Shown: in pieces, positions 35,343-42,586 of the stretch | Numbering within the stretch: the first letter of the stretch is position 1 | How the letters are laid out: each line of letters opens with the position of its first letter | Source of the DNA: JBMOUD01 sp049319665 | Lineage (GTDB): Bacteria; Pseudomonadota; Gammaproteobacteria; Enterobacterales; Enterobacteriaceae | Reading direction: 5' to 3' | Length of the DNA: 64,000 bases | Assembly (NCBI RefSeq): GCF_049319665.1 | Contig: NZ_JBMOUD010000013.1 | Location: forward strand, 1 to 64,000 | The notes under the pieces: generated by a model | Database searches by the model: none | What the model was told of the DNA's origin: nothing | What the model saw: the letters and a program-made list of their open reading frames with translations, nothing else | Program-made: the position numbers and the translations under genes

Positions 35343-35471
35343 TTTATATTCTTCATATTTGAAGTTGCATCTACGTTGGCGACGGTCACTTACCCGAATC
35401 ACTTACCTAAGTAAGCTTATTGGGATGCGTTTCTTTTCCGGCTTGATGGCACTCTAATTATTTGGGGTATA
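35343..35471. repeat. Degenerate full-length ERIC (IRU) element
   Basis: About 129 bases match the ERIC layout: a left part with GAAGTTGCATCTACGTTGGC, the central CGAATCACTTACCTAAGTAA then GCTTATTGGGAT, and a right end ACTCTAATTATTTGGGGTAT. The ERIC consensus is 127 bases with the same central inverted repeat. Several mismatches show it is old. It lies in the yifK leader region, ending 75 bases before the start codon. Confidence 0.75.
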
Positions 35472-35546
35472 GGTAGTAGAAATAACTATAAAGCATTCTG
35501 AAAATTCAGAAGGCAATCAAATACAACAATAGACAGTAGAGGGATT

Positions 35547-36929
35547 ATGGCCGTTCAAGAGGAAAAACAGGGGCTACATCGTGGATTAGAAGCTCGGCAT
35601 ATCGAATTGATTGCTCTGGGCGGAACGATCGGCGTTGGGCTATTTATGGGGGCAGCGAGCACCTTAAAATGGGCTGGGCCTTCAGTACTGCTGGCGTATA
35701 TTTTGGCCGGTGTTTTTGTCTTCTTCATTATGCGTTCAATGGGTGAAATGCTACATCTTGAGCCGGTAGCTGGCTCATTTGCCGTTTATGCACATAAATA
35801 TCTCGGGCCTTACTTTGGTTATCTGACCGCCTGGAGTTATTGGTTCATGTGGATAGCGGTCGGTATTTCAGAAATCACAGCCATTGGTCTGTATGCACAG
35901 TACTGGTTCCCCGATTTACCTCAGTGGATCCCGGCACTAATTGCTGTTGCGATGGTTGCCGCAGCCAATTTAGCGGCGGTAAAGCTTTACGGGGAAATGG
36001 AGTTCTGGTTCGCACTGATTAAAATTACCACCATCATCGTGATGATTTTAGTGGGACTTGCGGTGATCTTCTTTGGTTTCGGCAATCACGGTCAGCCTAT
36101 TGGTTTTAGTAATTTGACCATCAATGGCGGTTTCTTTGCCGGAGGCTGGAAAGGCTTCTTGTTTGCTCTGTGTATTGTTGTTGCTTCTTATCAAGGCGTT
36201 GAGTTAGTCGGTATTACTGCTGGTGAAGCGAAAAATCCACAGGTAACACTTAAGCGTGCTATTAACAAGGTTCTGTGGCGCATCCTGATTTTCTACGTGG
36301 GGGCGATTTTTGTTGTTATCACTATCTTCCCTTGGAATGAAATCGGCAATCACGGCAGCCCTTTTGTCATGACCTTTGCTAAGGTGGGTATCGTTGCAGC
36401 GGCAGGCATTATTAACTTTGTGATTTTGACGGCTGCGTTGTCGGGTTGTAATAGTGGCATGTATAGCTGTGGACGTATGCTCTATACGCTCGCTCAGAAC
36501 CGCCAAGTGCCTGCAGTCTTAGGCAAAGTATCAGCCAGCGGTGTGCCGGTATATGGCATCGCCGTGACGATTCTCTGCCTGCTGGTTGGTTCGTGTCTGA
36601 ATTACGTCATTCCAAACCCTGAGCAGGTGTTTGTTTACGTTTATAGCGCCAGCGTATTGCCGGGCATGGTACCGTGGTTTGTGATTCTGGTCAGTCAGCT
36701 GCGTTTTCGTGAAGCACACAAAGCGGCGCTACCTGCACACTCGTTCAAATCAATATTGTTCCCTTATACTAACTACTTGACCCTGGCTTTCTTGCTTTGT
36801 GTCTTGGTTGGCATGGCAATTAACCCAGATACGCGGGTTTCTTTGCTGGTGGGAGGAATATTTATTGCTGCCGTCTCACTTATTTACTTTGGTTTGGGCA
36901 TGCATAAACGGGCGACGGTAAAAGTATAA
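35547..36929 (+). CDS. yifK: Amino acid permease YifK (ThrP)
   Basis: The 460-residue APC-superfamily permease (AAT family) has about 12 membrane segments and the N-terminal signature GGTIGVGLFMGAASTL. The E. coli homologue has been reported to import threonine and serine and to be controlled by Lrp and the sRNA GcvB; no such site was identified here. GAGGG precedes the ATG. As in E. coli it lies between wecG and the argX tRNA cluster. Confidence 0.92.
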   Translation: MAVQEEKQGLHRGLEARHIELIALGGTIGVGLFMGAASTLKWAGPSVLLAYILAGVFVFFIMRSMGEMLHLEPVAGSFAVYAHKYLGPYFGYLTAWSYWFMWIAVGISEITAIGLYAQYWFPDLPQWIPALIAVAMVAAANLAAVKLYGEMEFWFALIKITTIIVMILVGLAVIFFGFGNHGQPIGFSNLTINGGFFAGGWKGFLFALCIVVASYQGVELVGITAGEAKNPQVTLKRAINKVLWRILIFYVGAIFVVITIFPWNEIGNHGSPFVMTFAKVGIVAAAGIINFVILTAALSGCNSGMYSCGRMLYTLAQNRQVPAVLGKVSASGVPVYGIAVTILCLLVGSCLNYVIPNPEQVFVYVYSASVLPGMVPWFVILVSQLRFREAHKAALPAHSFKSILFPYTNYLTLAFLLCVLVGMAINPDTRVSLLVGGIFIAAVSLIYFGLGMHKRATVKV

Positions 36930-37035
36930 TACTGGCGATATCACCGTTTTATACGTCGGGTGGGGGAAATACAGGCTACTTTTAGTGCATAATGGACAAA
37001 GCGTAATCAAACGCAATATTTCCTAAAAAAAGCAC

Positions 37036-37064
37036 TAGACAGCATGGCATTAAAACCGTAGTAT
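37036..37064 (+). promoter_or_regulatory. Promoter of the tRNA operon
   Basis: TAGACA (37036-37041) and TAGTAT (37059-37064) are 17 bases apart, 22 bases before tRNA-Arg, followed by a C-rich stretch. This fits a sigma-70 stable RNA promoter. Confidence 0.7.
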
Positions 37065-37085
37065 CCCCACCCGCAACGGCGCTAA

Positions 37086-37162
<77 letters not shown>

Positions 37163-37225
37163 TGAATTTAGTGCGCAAGAGTTGCGGCGATAGAGTTAGT
37201 TAGTGTAGTACGAGTATCTGATATG

Positions 37226-37301
37226 GTGGCTATAGCTCAGTTGGTAGAGCCCTGGATTGTGATTCCAGTTGTCGTGGGTTCGAGCCCCATTAGCCACCCC
37301 A
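37226..37301 (+). tRNA. hisR: tRNA-His (GTG)
   Basis: Acceptor stem GTGGCTA paired with TAGCCAC, anticodon GTG in TTGTGAT, discriminator C and encoded CCA. The base at 37225 is the G-1 characteristic of tRNA-His. Confidence 0.98.
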
Positions 37302-37338
37302 GATTCTCTAAGCAGCATTTAAAAAGATTTGTGACAGT

Positions 37339-37425
37339 GCGAAGGTGGCGGAATTGGTAGACGCGCTAGCTTCAGGTGTTAGTGTTCTTACGGACGTGAG
37401 GGTTCAAGTCCCTCTCTTCGCACCA
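37339..37425 (+). tRNA. leuT: tRNA-Leu (CAG)
   Basis: This 87-base gene has the long variable arm of class II tRNAs, acceptor stem GCGAAGG paired with TCTTCGC, anticodon CAG in TTCAGGT, and encoded CCA. Confidence 0.97.
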
Positions 37426-37488
37426 CACAAAATCATTTAAATGATGTACTTAGCTCTAAAACGTTGTAGAATGAAAAAGCTTTAAAAT

Positions 37489-37565
37489 CGGCGAGTAGCG
37501 CAGCTTGGTAGCGCAACTGGTTTGGGACCAGTGGGTCGGAGGTTCGAATCCTCTCTCGCCGACCA
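37489..37565 (+). tRNA. proM: tRNA-Pro (TGG)
   Basis: This 77-base gene has acceptor stem CGGCGAG paired with CTCGCCG, anticodon TGG in TTTGGGA, and encoded CCA. Last gene of the tRNA operon. Confidence 0.97.
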
Positions 37566-37577
37566 ATTCAATGAAAG

Positions 37578-37604
37578 AGCCCTGCAGAAATGCAGGGCTT
37601 TTTT
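37578..37604 (+). terminator. Terminator of the tRNA operon
   Basis: AGCCCTGCA and TGCAGGGCT form a perfect stem around GAAA, followed by six T. Confidence 0.95.
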
Positions 37605-37654
37605 GTTTTTCAGGCATTTCACTGTTTGGACTATATTCTTTTCGTTGCCCGCAG

Positions 37655-37757
37655 TGTCGTTGATGTTAGAACGGCCTGTCGCTTGACGGAGACATTTATC
37701 CTTTTGATTTTATTTGCTTTATCTTCATCGGAAGGAAAGCGTCTCTCCGCGGTAACA
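37655..37757 (+). promoter_or_regulatory. GlrR activator sites upstream of glmZ
   Basis: A perfect TGTC-N10-GACA lies at 37677-37694. Two weaker versions lie at 37655-37672 (TGTC-N10-GAAC) and 37740-37757 (CGTC-N10-AACA). TGTC-N10-GACA is the known binding motif of the response regulator GlrR (YfhA), which activates sigma-54 promoters of glmY and glmZ. The sites are about 130-230 bases upstream of the promoter, as expected for an enhancer. No IHF site was fixed by eye in the AT-rich stretch between. Confidence 0.75.
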
Positions 37758-37885
37758 GTTTTCTGTTTTGCCGATTGCTTTTAGCGAATGAAAAATCGCC
37801 GTGAGGCCAATCAGTGAATAAAATAACCCACTTAAAATCATTGCCTTATATTTTATATCGCCATTTTTTCCATTGATTACATTAA

Positions 37886-37908
37886 TTGGCACGAACTATG
37901 CTATAAAT
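37886..37908 (+). promoter_or_regulatory. Sigma-54 promoter of glmZ with overlapping TATAAAT box
   Basis: TTGGCACGAACTATGCT fits the sigma-54 consensus TGGCAC-N5-TTGCW with one change. It ends about a dozen bases before the presumed start of GlmZ. TATAAAT (37902-37908) directly after it could serve as a sigma-70 -10 box, but no good -35 is seen. Confidence 0.8.
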
Positions 37909-37913
37909 ACAGT

Positions 37914-38125
37914 GTAGATGCTCATCCCACACTCTTATGATTGCATTGCTTCATAAACCTCGGGATGACGCAGAGCCAATTTTCGGTGTCTCTTGTCTAA
38001 TCTGAACGATATGACTTCTCAAAAAGTTTTATCACCCAGCAGGCAATACGTTGAGTGTGACACTACCCTGTTGTTCAAGACCTGATCTTTTTATGCACTT
38101 GCCTCTCCCGGCAAGTGTTTTTTTT
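37914..38125 (+). ncRNA. glmZ: Small regulatory RNA GlmZ
   Basis: The 5' end GTAGATGCTCATCCCA, the stretch GATGACGCAGAGCC and the segment GTTGAGTG match E. coli GlmZ as remembered, in the same place next to hemY. The length of about 212 bases is near the 207 of E. coli. A terminator (CACTTGCC, six bases, GGCAAGTG, eight T) ends it. GlmZ with Hfq base-pairs with the glmS mRNA to raise glucosamine-6-phosphate synthase; the likely pairing segment is CCTGTTGTTCAAGACCTG near 38068-38085. RapZ and GlmY control its processing in E. coli. Confidence 0.9.
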
Positions 38126-38157
38126 GTCTGGAATATTTTCGACCCTAAATAGCAGAT

Positions 38158-38185
38158 ATAAAAAAGGTGCCTAATCAGGCACCTT
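38158..38185 (-). terminator. Terminator of hemCDXY
   Basis: On the minus strand AAGGTGCC, TGATTA and GGCACCTT form a stem followed by TTTTTT, about 30 bases after the hemY stop. Confidence 0.92.
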
Positions 38186-38213
38186 GGGTATGCGGTAATA
38201 ACTTACATCGTTA

Positions 38214-39407
38214 TTATTCAGCTGGGTTATTTAGGCTTAGCATCAATCCTTGATGGCGCATTTCCGCCGCTTCTGCAGGTTTATGCAGTTTATCCAAAGC
38301 ATCAGCAAGCCAGGCATAGTCGTAAGCGTCAGGACGCTGTTGCAAGGCGCTTCTGAAGGCTTCGGCTGCTTGCAGCCATTCACCATGTTTCATCAACAAC
38401 TGGCCCAGCGTACTATTGAGCAGAGGAACATCGCCTTGCTGCTTGATAATATTACGCAATGCTTTTTCGAGTTGTTCCGGGTTGCCTGAGCGTAATTTCG
38501 GCATCATGGCAATCAGCCGCGGATCGTCGCTGCGCTTGAGGCCGTCCAGAATCACTTCTTGTGCTAAGTCATGATCGTTACATTCAATCAGATGTGCCGC
38601 CATTGCTACTTGTAATACCACTTCATGGCGGGTTTTACGGTTCTGATCTTTCCACCAGCGCTTCAAGCCTTCGCTGCCTTCTTCGGCCATCAACTGATCC
38701 ATCAGGCCAAGATAGGCTTTTTCCTGCAATGCTTGAATCTGCTCATCATCGTAAATGTCGGCCTTGGCCATTGACGGCATAATTTCTAGCAACGAGCTGT
38801 AAGCCCCGGTACGTAAGTAAGCTTGTTCTGCCAGACGTAAAATTTCTGGATGGCGAGGAGAAAGACCCAACAGGCGATCAACACCATGACGTGCGGCATG
38901 AATTTCTCCTTGTGCCAACTGAATGCGCACACGGGTAATATCGACCGGAAGTTGGTCGGTATCCGCGATTTCTGCCGCACGCTCAAGATATTGATTGGTA
39001 CGGAACTCATCACCGCGTTGTGACGCAGCTTCCGCCGCCAGCAAATAGTTAACCATCGGCTGTTCAGCGTGATCGGCATGGCGAGCGAGCAATTTCTCCA
39101 TCTGGCGATGGTCACCTTCGGCCAGTTTAATCATTGCTTCTTGTGTTTTGCGTCGTGCTTTTGAACGTTTACGCCCAACGAACCAACCGCGGGTACGAGC
39201 ACCGGTGCGGAAGACGCGACGTAATACCCACTCGATGAAAAACAGTACTAAAAATAGCAAGATTGCCATGATAGCCAGGCCGGTAACGCTGGTTTCAACG
39301 TTATAATTATCGGTCTGAATCAGAACGTAACCCTGATGACCGGCCAGCATTGGGCCGACAACGATGCCAGCAATCACAATCAGGAACAGGACTAAAACAC
39401 GTAACAT
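38214..39407 (-). CDS. hemY: HemY, TPR membrane protein of the hem operon
   Basis: The 397-residue inner-membrane protein has two N-terminal membrane segments (residues about 1-20 and 42-62) and a helical TPR-rich cytoplasmic part, ending with a TPR-like AEAFRSALQQRPDAYDYAWL. It is annotated as protoheme IX biogenesis protein; its precise role is unsettled and it is not the Bacillus protoporphyrinogen oxidase HemY. It follows hemX after three bases. Confidence 0.93.
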   Translation of the reverse strand: MLRVLVLFLIVIAGIVVGPMLAGHQGYVLIQTDNYNVETSVTGLAIMAILLFLVLFFIEWVLRRVFRTGARTRGWFVGRKRSKARRKTQEAMIKLAEGDHRQMEKLLARHADHAEQPMVNYLLAAEAASQRGDEFRTNQYLERAAEIADTDQLPVDITRVRIQLAQGEIHAARHGVDRLLGLSPRHPEILRLAEQAYLRTGAYSSLLEIMPSMAKADIYDDEQIQALQEKAYLGLMDQLMAEEGSEGLKRWWKDQNRKTRHEVVLQVAMAAHLIECNDHDLAQEVILDGLKRSDDPRLIAMMPKLRSGNPEQLEKALRNIIKQQGDVPLLNSTLGQLLMKHGEWLQAAEAFRSALQQRPDAYDYAWLADALDKLHKPAEAAEMRHQGLMLSLNNPAE

Positions 39408-39410
39408 AGG

Positions 39411-40550
39411 TTAGCCCCCCTGGCTTGGTGTAGCGGCAGGTGCAGCAGGCTGTTGAAGCAGATTACGTACCCGGCTTTGCATCAATTTTTCCAGCATTGG
39501 CTGGCTTTTCAGCTGTTCTGGTACATCCATCGAAATGGATTGTTGTCTTAGTGTCTCAAGACTTGCCAGGAAGGCTTTGGTTGCTGGATCTGATGCATCG
39601 AAGTAAGCGCGAACCCAGGTTGATACGCTTTCGAGCGATTGTTTATAGATCTCATTTTGATGGCGTGGCACGGCTTGTGCTGCGATCAGCAGACTCGAAC
39701 GGATATTTTCACGCAGGTAAATATCCTGGTTCGGTGCCAGCAGCGGCTCGGCACTGCTATCGCGACGGCGAATCGTGATGAAGTCCGACATAAAGTTATG
39801 CCAGCTTTTGGTGAGATTTTGACGCCATTGGCTGAGCGAGGCAGAAAGTTCGTTGCTATCGCTATCCATTGGTGATTCATCGCTGTTGTTATCGGCCAGT
39901 CGCAAATCATCAACCTGATTAGACAGCAAGTTTAGCTTGAGGATAATACCGTCAAAGTCGACTTGGGTGACCGCAGAAAGGCTTCCAACGTCTTCGTTGA
40001 GCGCTTTACGTACGTCGATAAGACTCGGATCGTTCATATCAGCCAGGCTAGCATCGGCGCTTTTTAACAGCGCGGCTGCGGTGGTGACATCTTGATCGCT
40101 CCACAGCTTACGCCCTGCCAACTTCACCAGATAGTCAGCCTGCGCCAGCATCCAGGTTTTAGCATCGCTGCCTGAAATCGCGGCAACCTTATCTTGCAAC
40201 TCGCTCAATTGACGGCCAAAAGAAGCCTGCTGGAGGTCTGCGGCTTGCATTGATTTATCTTGCTGGCTGAGCAAGGCATCAATCTGTTGTTTATCTTGCA
40301 GATGGCCTGCTTTTAAACTGGCAATCTGTTCCTGCAATTCTTCATTGGTCAGGTTCATTGCTTGAGATTGGCGGTGTCCTTGATAATAAAGGCCTGCGCT
40401 CAAGGCAATGACTAAAACAATGGCGATAGCACCTAATACCGGACCCGTTTTACTGGTTTTGGCCGGTTTATCGCGCTCTGGCTGTTGGGTAACTTCACTT
40501 ACGGTCGCATTTTCCTTAACGTCTGCGGAAGTATTGTTTTGCTCCGTCAT
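39411..40550 (-). CDS. hemX: HemX, hem operon membrane protein
   Basis: The 379-residue protein has a polar N-terminus, one membrane segment near residues 36-56 (GPVLGAIAIVLVIALSAGLY), a glutamine-rich coiled coil (about 65-120) and a conserved domain with AKTWMLAQADYLVKLAGRKLW. The function in heme synthesis is unproven. It has been listed as a putative uroporphyrinogen III methyltransferase, but no methyltransferase motif is visible. The ATG at 40550 was preferred over the one three codons earlier because of AGGGA spacing. Confidence 0.92.
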   Translation of the reverse strand: MTEQNNTSADVKENATVSEVTQQPERDKPAKTSKTGPVLGAIAIVLVIALSAGLYYQGHRQSQAMNLTNEELQEQIASLKAGHLQDKQQIDALLSQQDKSMQAADLQQASFGRQLSELQDKVAAISGSDAKTWMLAQADYLVKLAGRKLWSDQDVTTAAALLKSADASLADMNDPSLIDVRKALNEDVGSLSAVTQVDFDGIILKLNLLSNQVDDLRLADNNSDESPMDSDSNELSASLSQWRQNLTKSWHNFMSDFITIRRRDSSAEPLLAPNQDIYLRENIRSSLLIAAQAVPRHQNEIYKQSLESVSTWVRAYFDASDPATKAFLASLETLRQQSISMDVPEQLKSQPMLEKLMQSRVRNLLQQPAAPAATPSQGG

Positions 40551-40571
40551 ATGGCACATCCCTTAGTCAGG

Positions 40572-41315
40572 TTATTTTAATGCACGAATAAGCGCATCAT
40601 TATCAGCATTCTCGGCAACCCGAATTGTCGCTTGCCAGCCTAATTGGCGGGCGAGGGTTGCCAAACGTTCACTAACGACTATCAGACTACAACGCAAAAG
40701 CCATGAAGTTCGATAGTATTCAGGAACTAACATATATAACTGTTGTAACATTTCCCCACTGGTAACCACCAACGTATCGATACCTGCGCGCTGCCAATTG
40801 GCACTTTGCTCGCTGCCGTCATAATAAATTGGGCTGCGTTGGTAGCATTCGCAGTAGATCACTTCAACGCCGCGTTCACTCAATGTTTCTGCTATCAGCT
40901 CGCGCCCGCCGTTACCGCGTAGAATCAGCGCGCGTTTGGCCGACAGATTCTGCAAGGAAGGCAACTGCAGCAAGGTTTCACTGGTTTCACCTTCTTGTGG
41001 GTAAATGACCGGCAAACTACTGGCGCGATGCATCAATAATCCGGTAGTTCGTCCAATAGCATAGTAGTCTACACAATCCGGCCAGTGCTGTTGTTGCTGT
41101 TGCAAAGCTCGGTTTGCGTAATTAACGGCATGCTGTGATAGAACAACGATCAGATCCTGTCGCTGTAATGAGGATAGCATCTCTGGCAATTTTACGAGTT
41201 CACTCCCCGGTGAGAATTCGATCAGCGGAGAGTGATAGGCAACCCGGCCAAGCGTTCGCAAGCGGCTGACAAGCTGTTCCCCGGCAGGAGAAGGTCGGGT
41301 TACCAAAATACTCAT
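40572..41315 (-). CDS. hemD: Uroporphyrinogen-III synthase
   Basis: The 247-residue enzyme closes hydroxymethylbilane with inversion of ring D. The start MSILVTRPSPAGEQLVSRL and the two-lobed pattern with VVTSGEMLQQL fit the family, which is poorly conserved in sequence. It overlaps hemC by four bases. Confidence 0.95.
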   Translation of the reverse strand: MSILVTRPSPAGEQLVSRLRTLGRVAYHSPLIEFSPGSELVKLPEMLSSLQRQDLIVVLSQHAVNYANRALQQQQQHWPDCVDYYAIGRTTGLLMHRASSLPVIYPQEGETSETLLQLPSLQNLSAKRALILRGNGGRELIAETLSERGVEVIYCECYQRSPIYYDGSEQSANWQRAGIDTLVVTSGEMLQQLYMLVPEYYRTSWLLRCSLIVVSERLATLARQLGWQATIRVAENADNDALIRALK

Positions 41316-42253
41316 CGCGGCGCATGTCCGTTATAAACGTCCGCCAGAATTTCGCGCGCGCCAGCGTCGAGTAGTTCTTCCGCAAGTTCGATACCCATTT
41401 GTTCTGCATTTGCAGATGGGCCGCGACGTTCGCCGCGCACAATCTGGCTGCCGTCAGGGGCACCGACTAAAGCACGTAACCACAGCGTGTCGCCTTCCAA
41501 TTCAGCATAACTGCCAATCGGTACCTGACATCCCCCTTCCAGGCGAGTATTCATTGCGCGTTCCGCTAAGATACGCAGCGTAGTTTCTCGGTGGCCCAGC
41601 GGGGCGAGTAGGTCGCGAGTTTGTTGATCATCAAGACGACATTCGATACCGACAGCCCCTTGACCCACGGCTGGCAGGCAGAGCTCAGGCGGGAGTTCGG
41701 TACGAATACGAGATTCCATTTCAAGACGTTTTAGACCGGCAACGGCCAGAATAATGGCGTGGAATTCACCGCTATCGAGTTTGCCAAGGCGGGTGCCGAG
41801 GTTGCCACGCAAATCACGGATGACCAGATCGGGACGGAGCTCAAGCAACTGGCATTTACGACGTAAGCTAGAAGTGCCGACGATGCTGCCAGCAGGCAAG
41901 GCATCCAGATTGGCAAAATCGTTGGAAACAAAAGCGTCGCGCGGATCTTCGCGCTCACAAATGGTGACTAAGCCAAGACCTTCAGGAAAATCTACCGGCA
42001 CATCCTTCATTGAATGCACGGCGATATCGGCACGGCCATCAAGCATCGCGAGCTCGAGTTCTTTGACAAACAGACCTTTACCGCCGACTTTAGACAATGG
42101 GGTATCTAAAAGAACGTCGCCTTTGGTTACCATTGGAACCAATTCAACCTGTAAATCAGGGTGAAATTCCATTAACTTTCTTTTAACATATAATGCCTGC
42201 CACAGCGCCAAAGGGCTTTTGCGGGTAGCAATTCTGATTATTTTGTCTAACAT
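41312..42253 (-). CDS. hemC: Hydroxymethylbilane synthase (porphobilinogen deaminase)
   Basis: The 313-residue enzyme polymerises four porphobilinogens. The cofactor cysteine lies in RLEGGCQVPIGSY near residue 242, the catalytic aspartate in HSMKDVP near 84, and the arginine-rich site in GTSSLRRKCQL. Length equals E. coli. First gene of the hem operon, divergent from cyaA. Confidence 0.97.
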   Translation of the reverse strand: MLDKIIRIATRKSPLALWQALYVKRKLMEFHPDLQVELVPMVTKGDVLLDTPLSKVGGKGLFVKELELAMLDGRADIAVHSMKDVPVDFPEGLGLVTICEREDPRDAFVSNDFANLDALPAGSIVGTSSLRRKCQLLELRPDLVIRDLRGNLGTRLGKLDSGEFHAIILAVAGLKRLEMESRIRTELPPELCLPAVGQGAVGIECRLDDQQTRDLLAPLGHRETTLRILAERAMNTRLEGGCQVPIGSYAELEGDTLWLRALVGAPDGSQIVRGERRGPSANAEQMGIELAEELLDAGAREILADVYNGHAPR

Positions 42254-42292
42254 GCGTAATACCGTTTGTCTATTTTGCTGCCTATCCTACCA

Positions 42293-42313
42293 CTGACAAA
42301 CTTAATCTGTCAG
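42293..42313. promoter_or_regulatory. CTGACA-N9-TGTCAG palindrome between hemC and cyaA
   Basis: A perfect 6-base inverted repeat lies 40 bases upstream of the hemC start, in the divergent control region. It may be an operator or a leader hairpin; no known regulator was matched. Confidence 0.4.
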
Positions 42314-42448
42314 CGTAAGTAGCCAACGTCCAGACCGGGAACAGGGCGGTTTAGGGAAAATGTTACAATGGAGAGTCATAGAGGAAAATGTAAACGATGG
42401 GAAGAGTAAGTGTGGCTCGTTCCTTCCTTTACGGTCAATCAGCAAGGT

Positions 42449-42464
42449 GTTAGATTGATCACGT
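42449..42464. promoter_or_regulatory. CRP site of cyaA
   Basis: TGTTAGATTGATCACG fits TGTGA-N6-TCACA with two changes and matches the E. coli cyaA CRP site, including the AAGGTGTT before and the GTTT after it. In E. coli this site overlaps the main cyaA promoter and mediates repression by CRP-cAMP. Confidence 0.8.
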
Positions 42465-42586
42465 TTCCAGCATTAATACGTCAAAAAATTTATTTTAAAT
42501 TAAATATTTCGAAACGAATATTTTGAAAAACGACGTGGTTGGATAGCGAGTTCTTAACCAGACACTGGAAAATCAGGCGAATAGTC

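Noticed and set aside
37590..37784. 64-codon ORF between the tRNA operon terminator and glmZ
   Set aside because: It starts inside the terminator hairpin, has no ribosome binding site and overlaps the GlrR sites.
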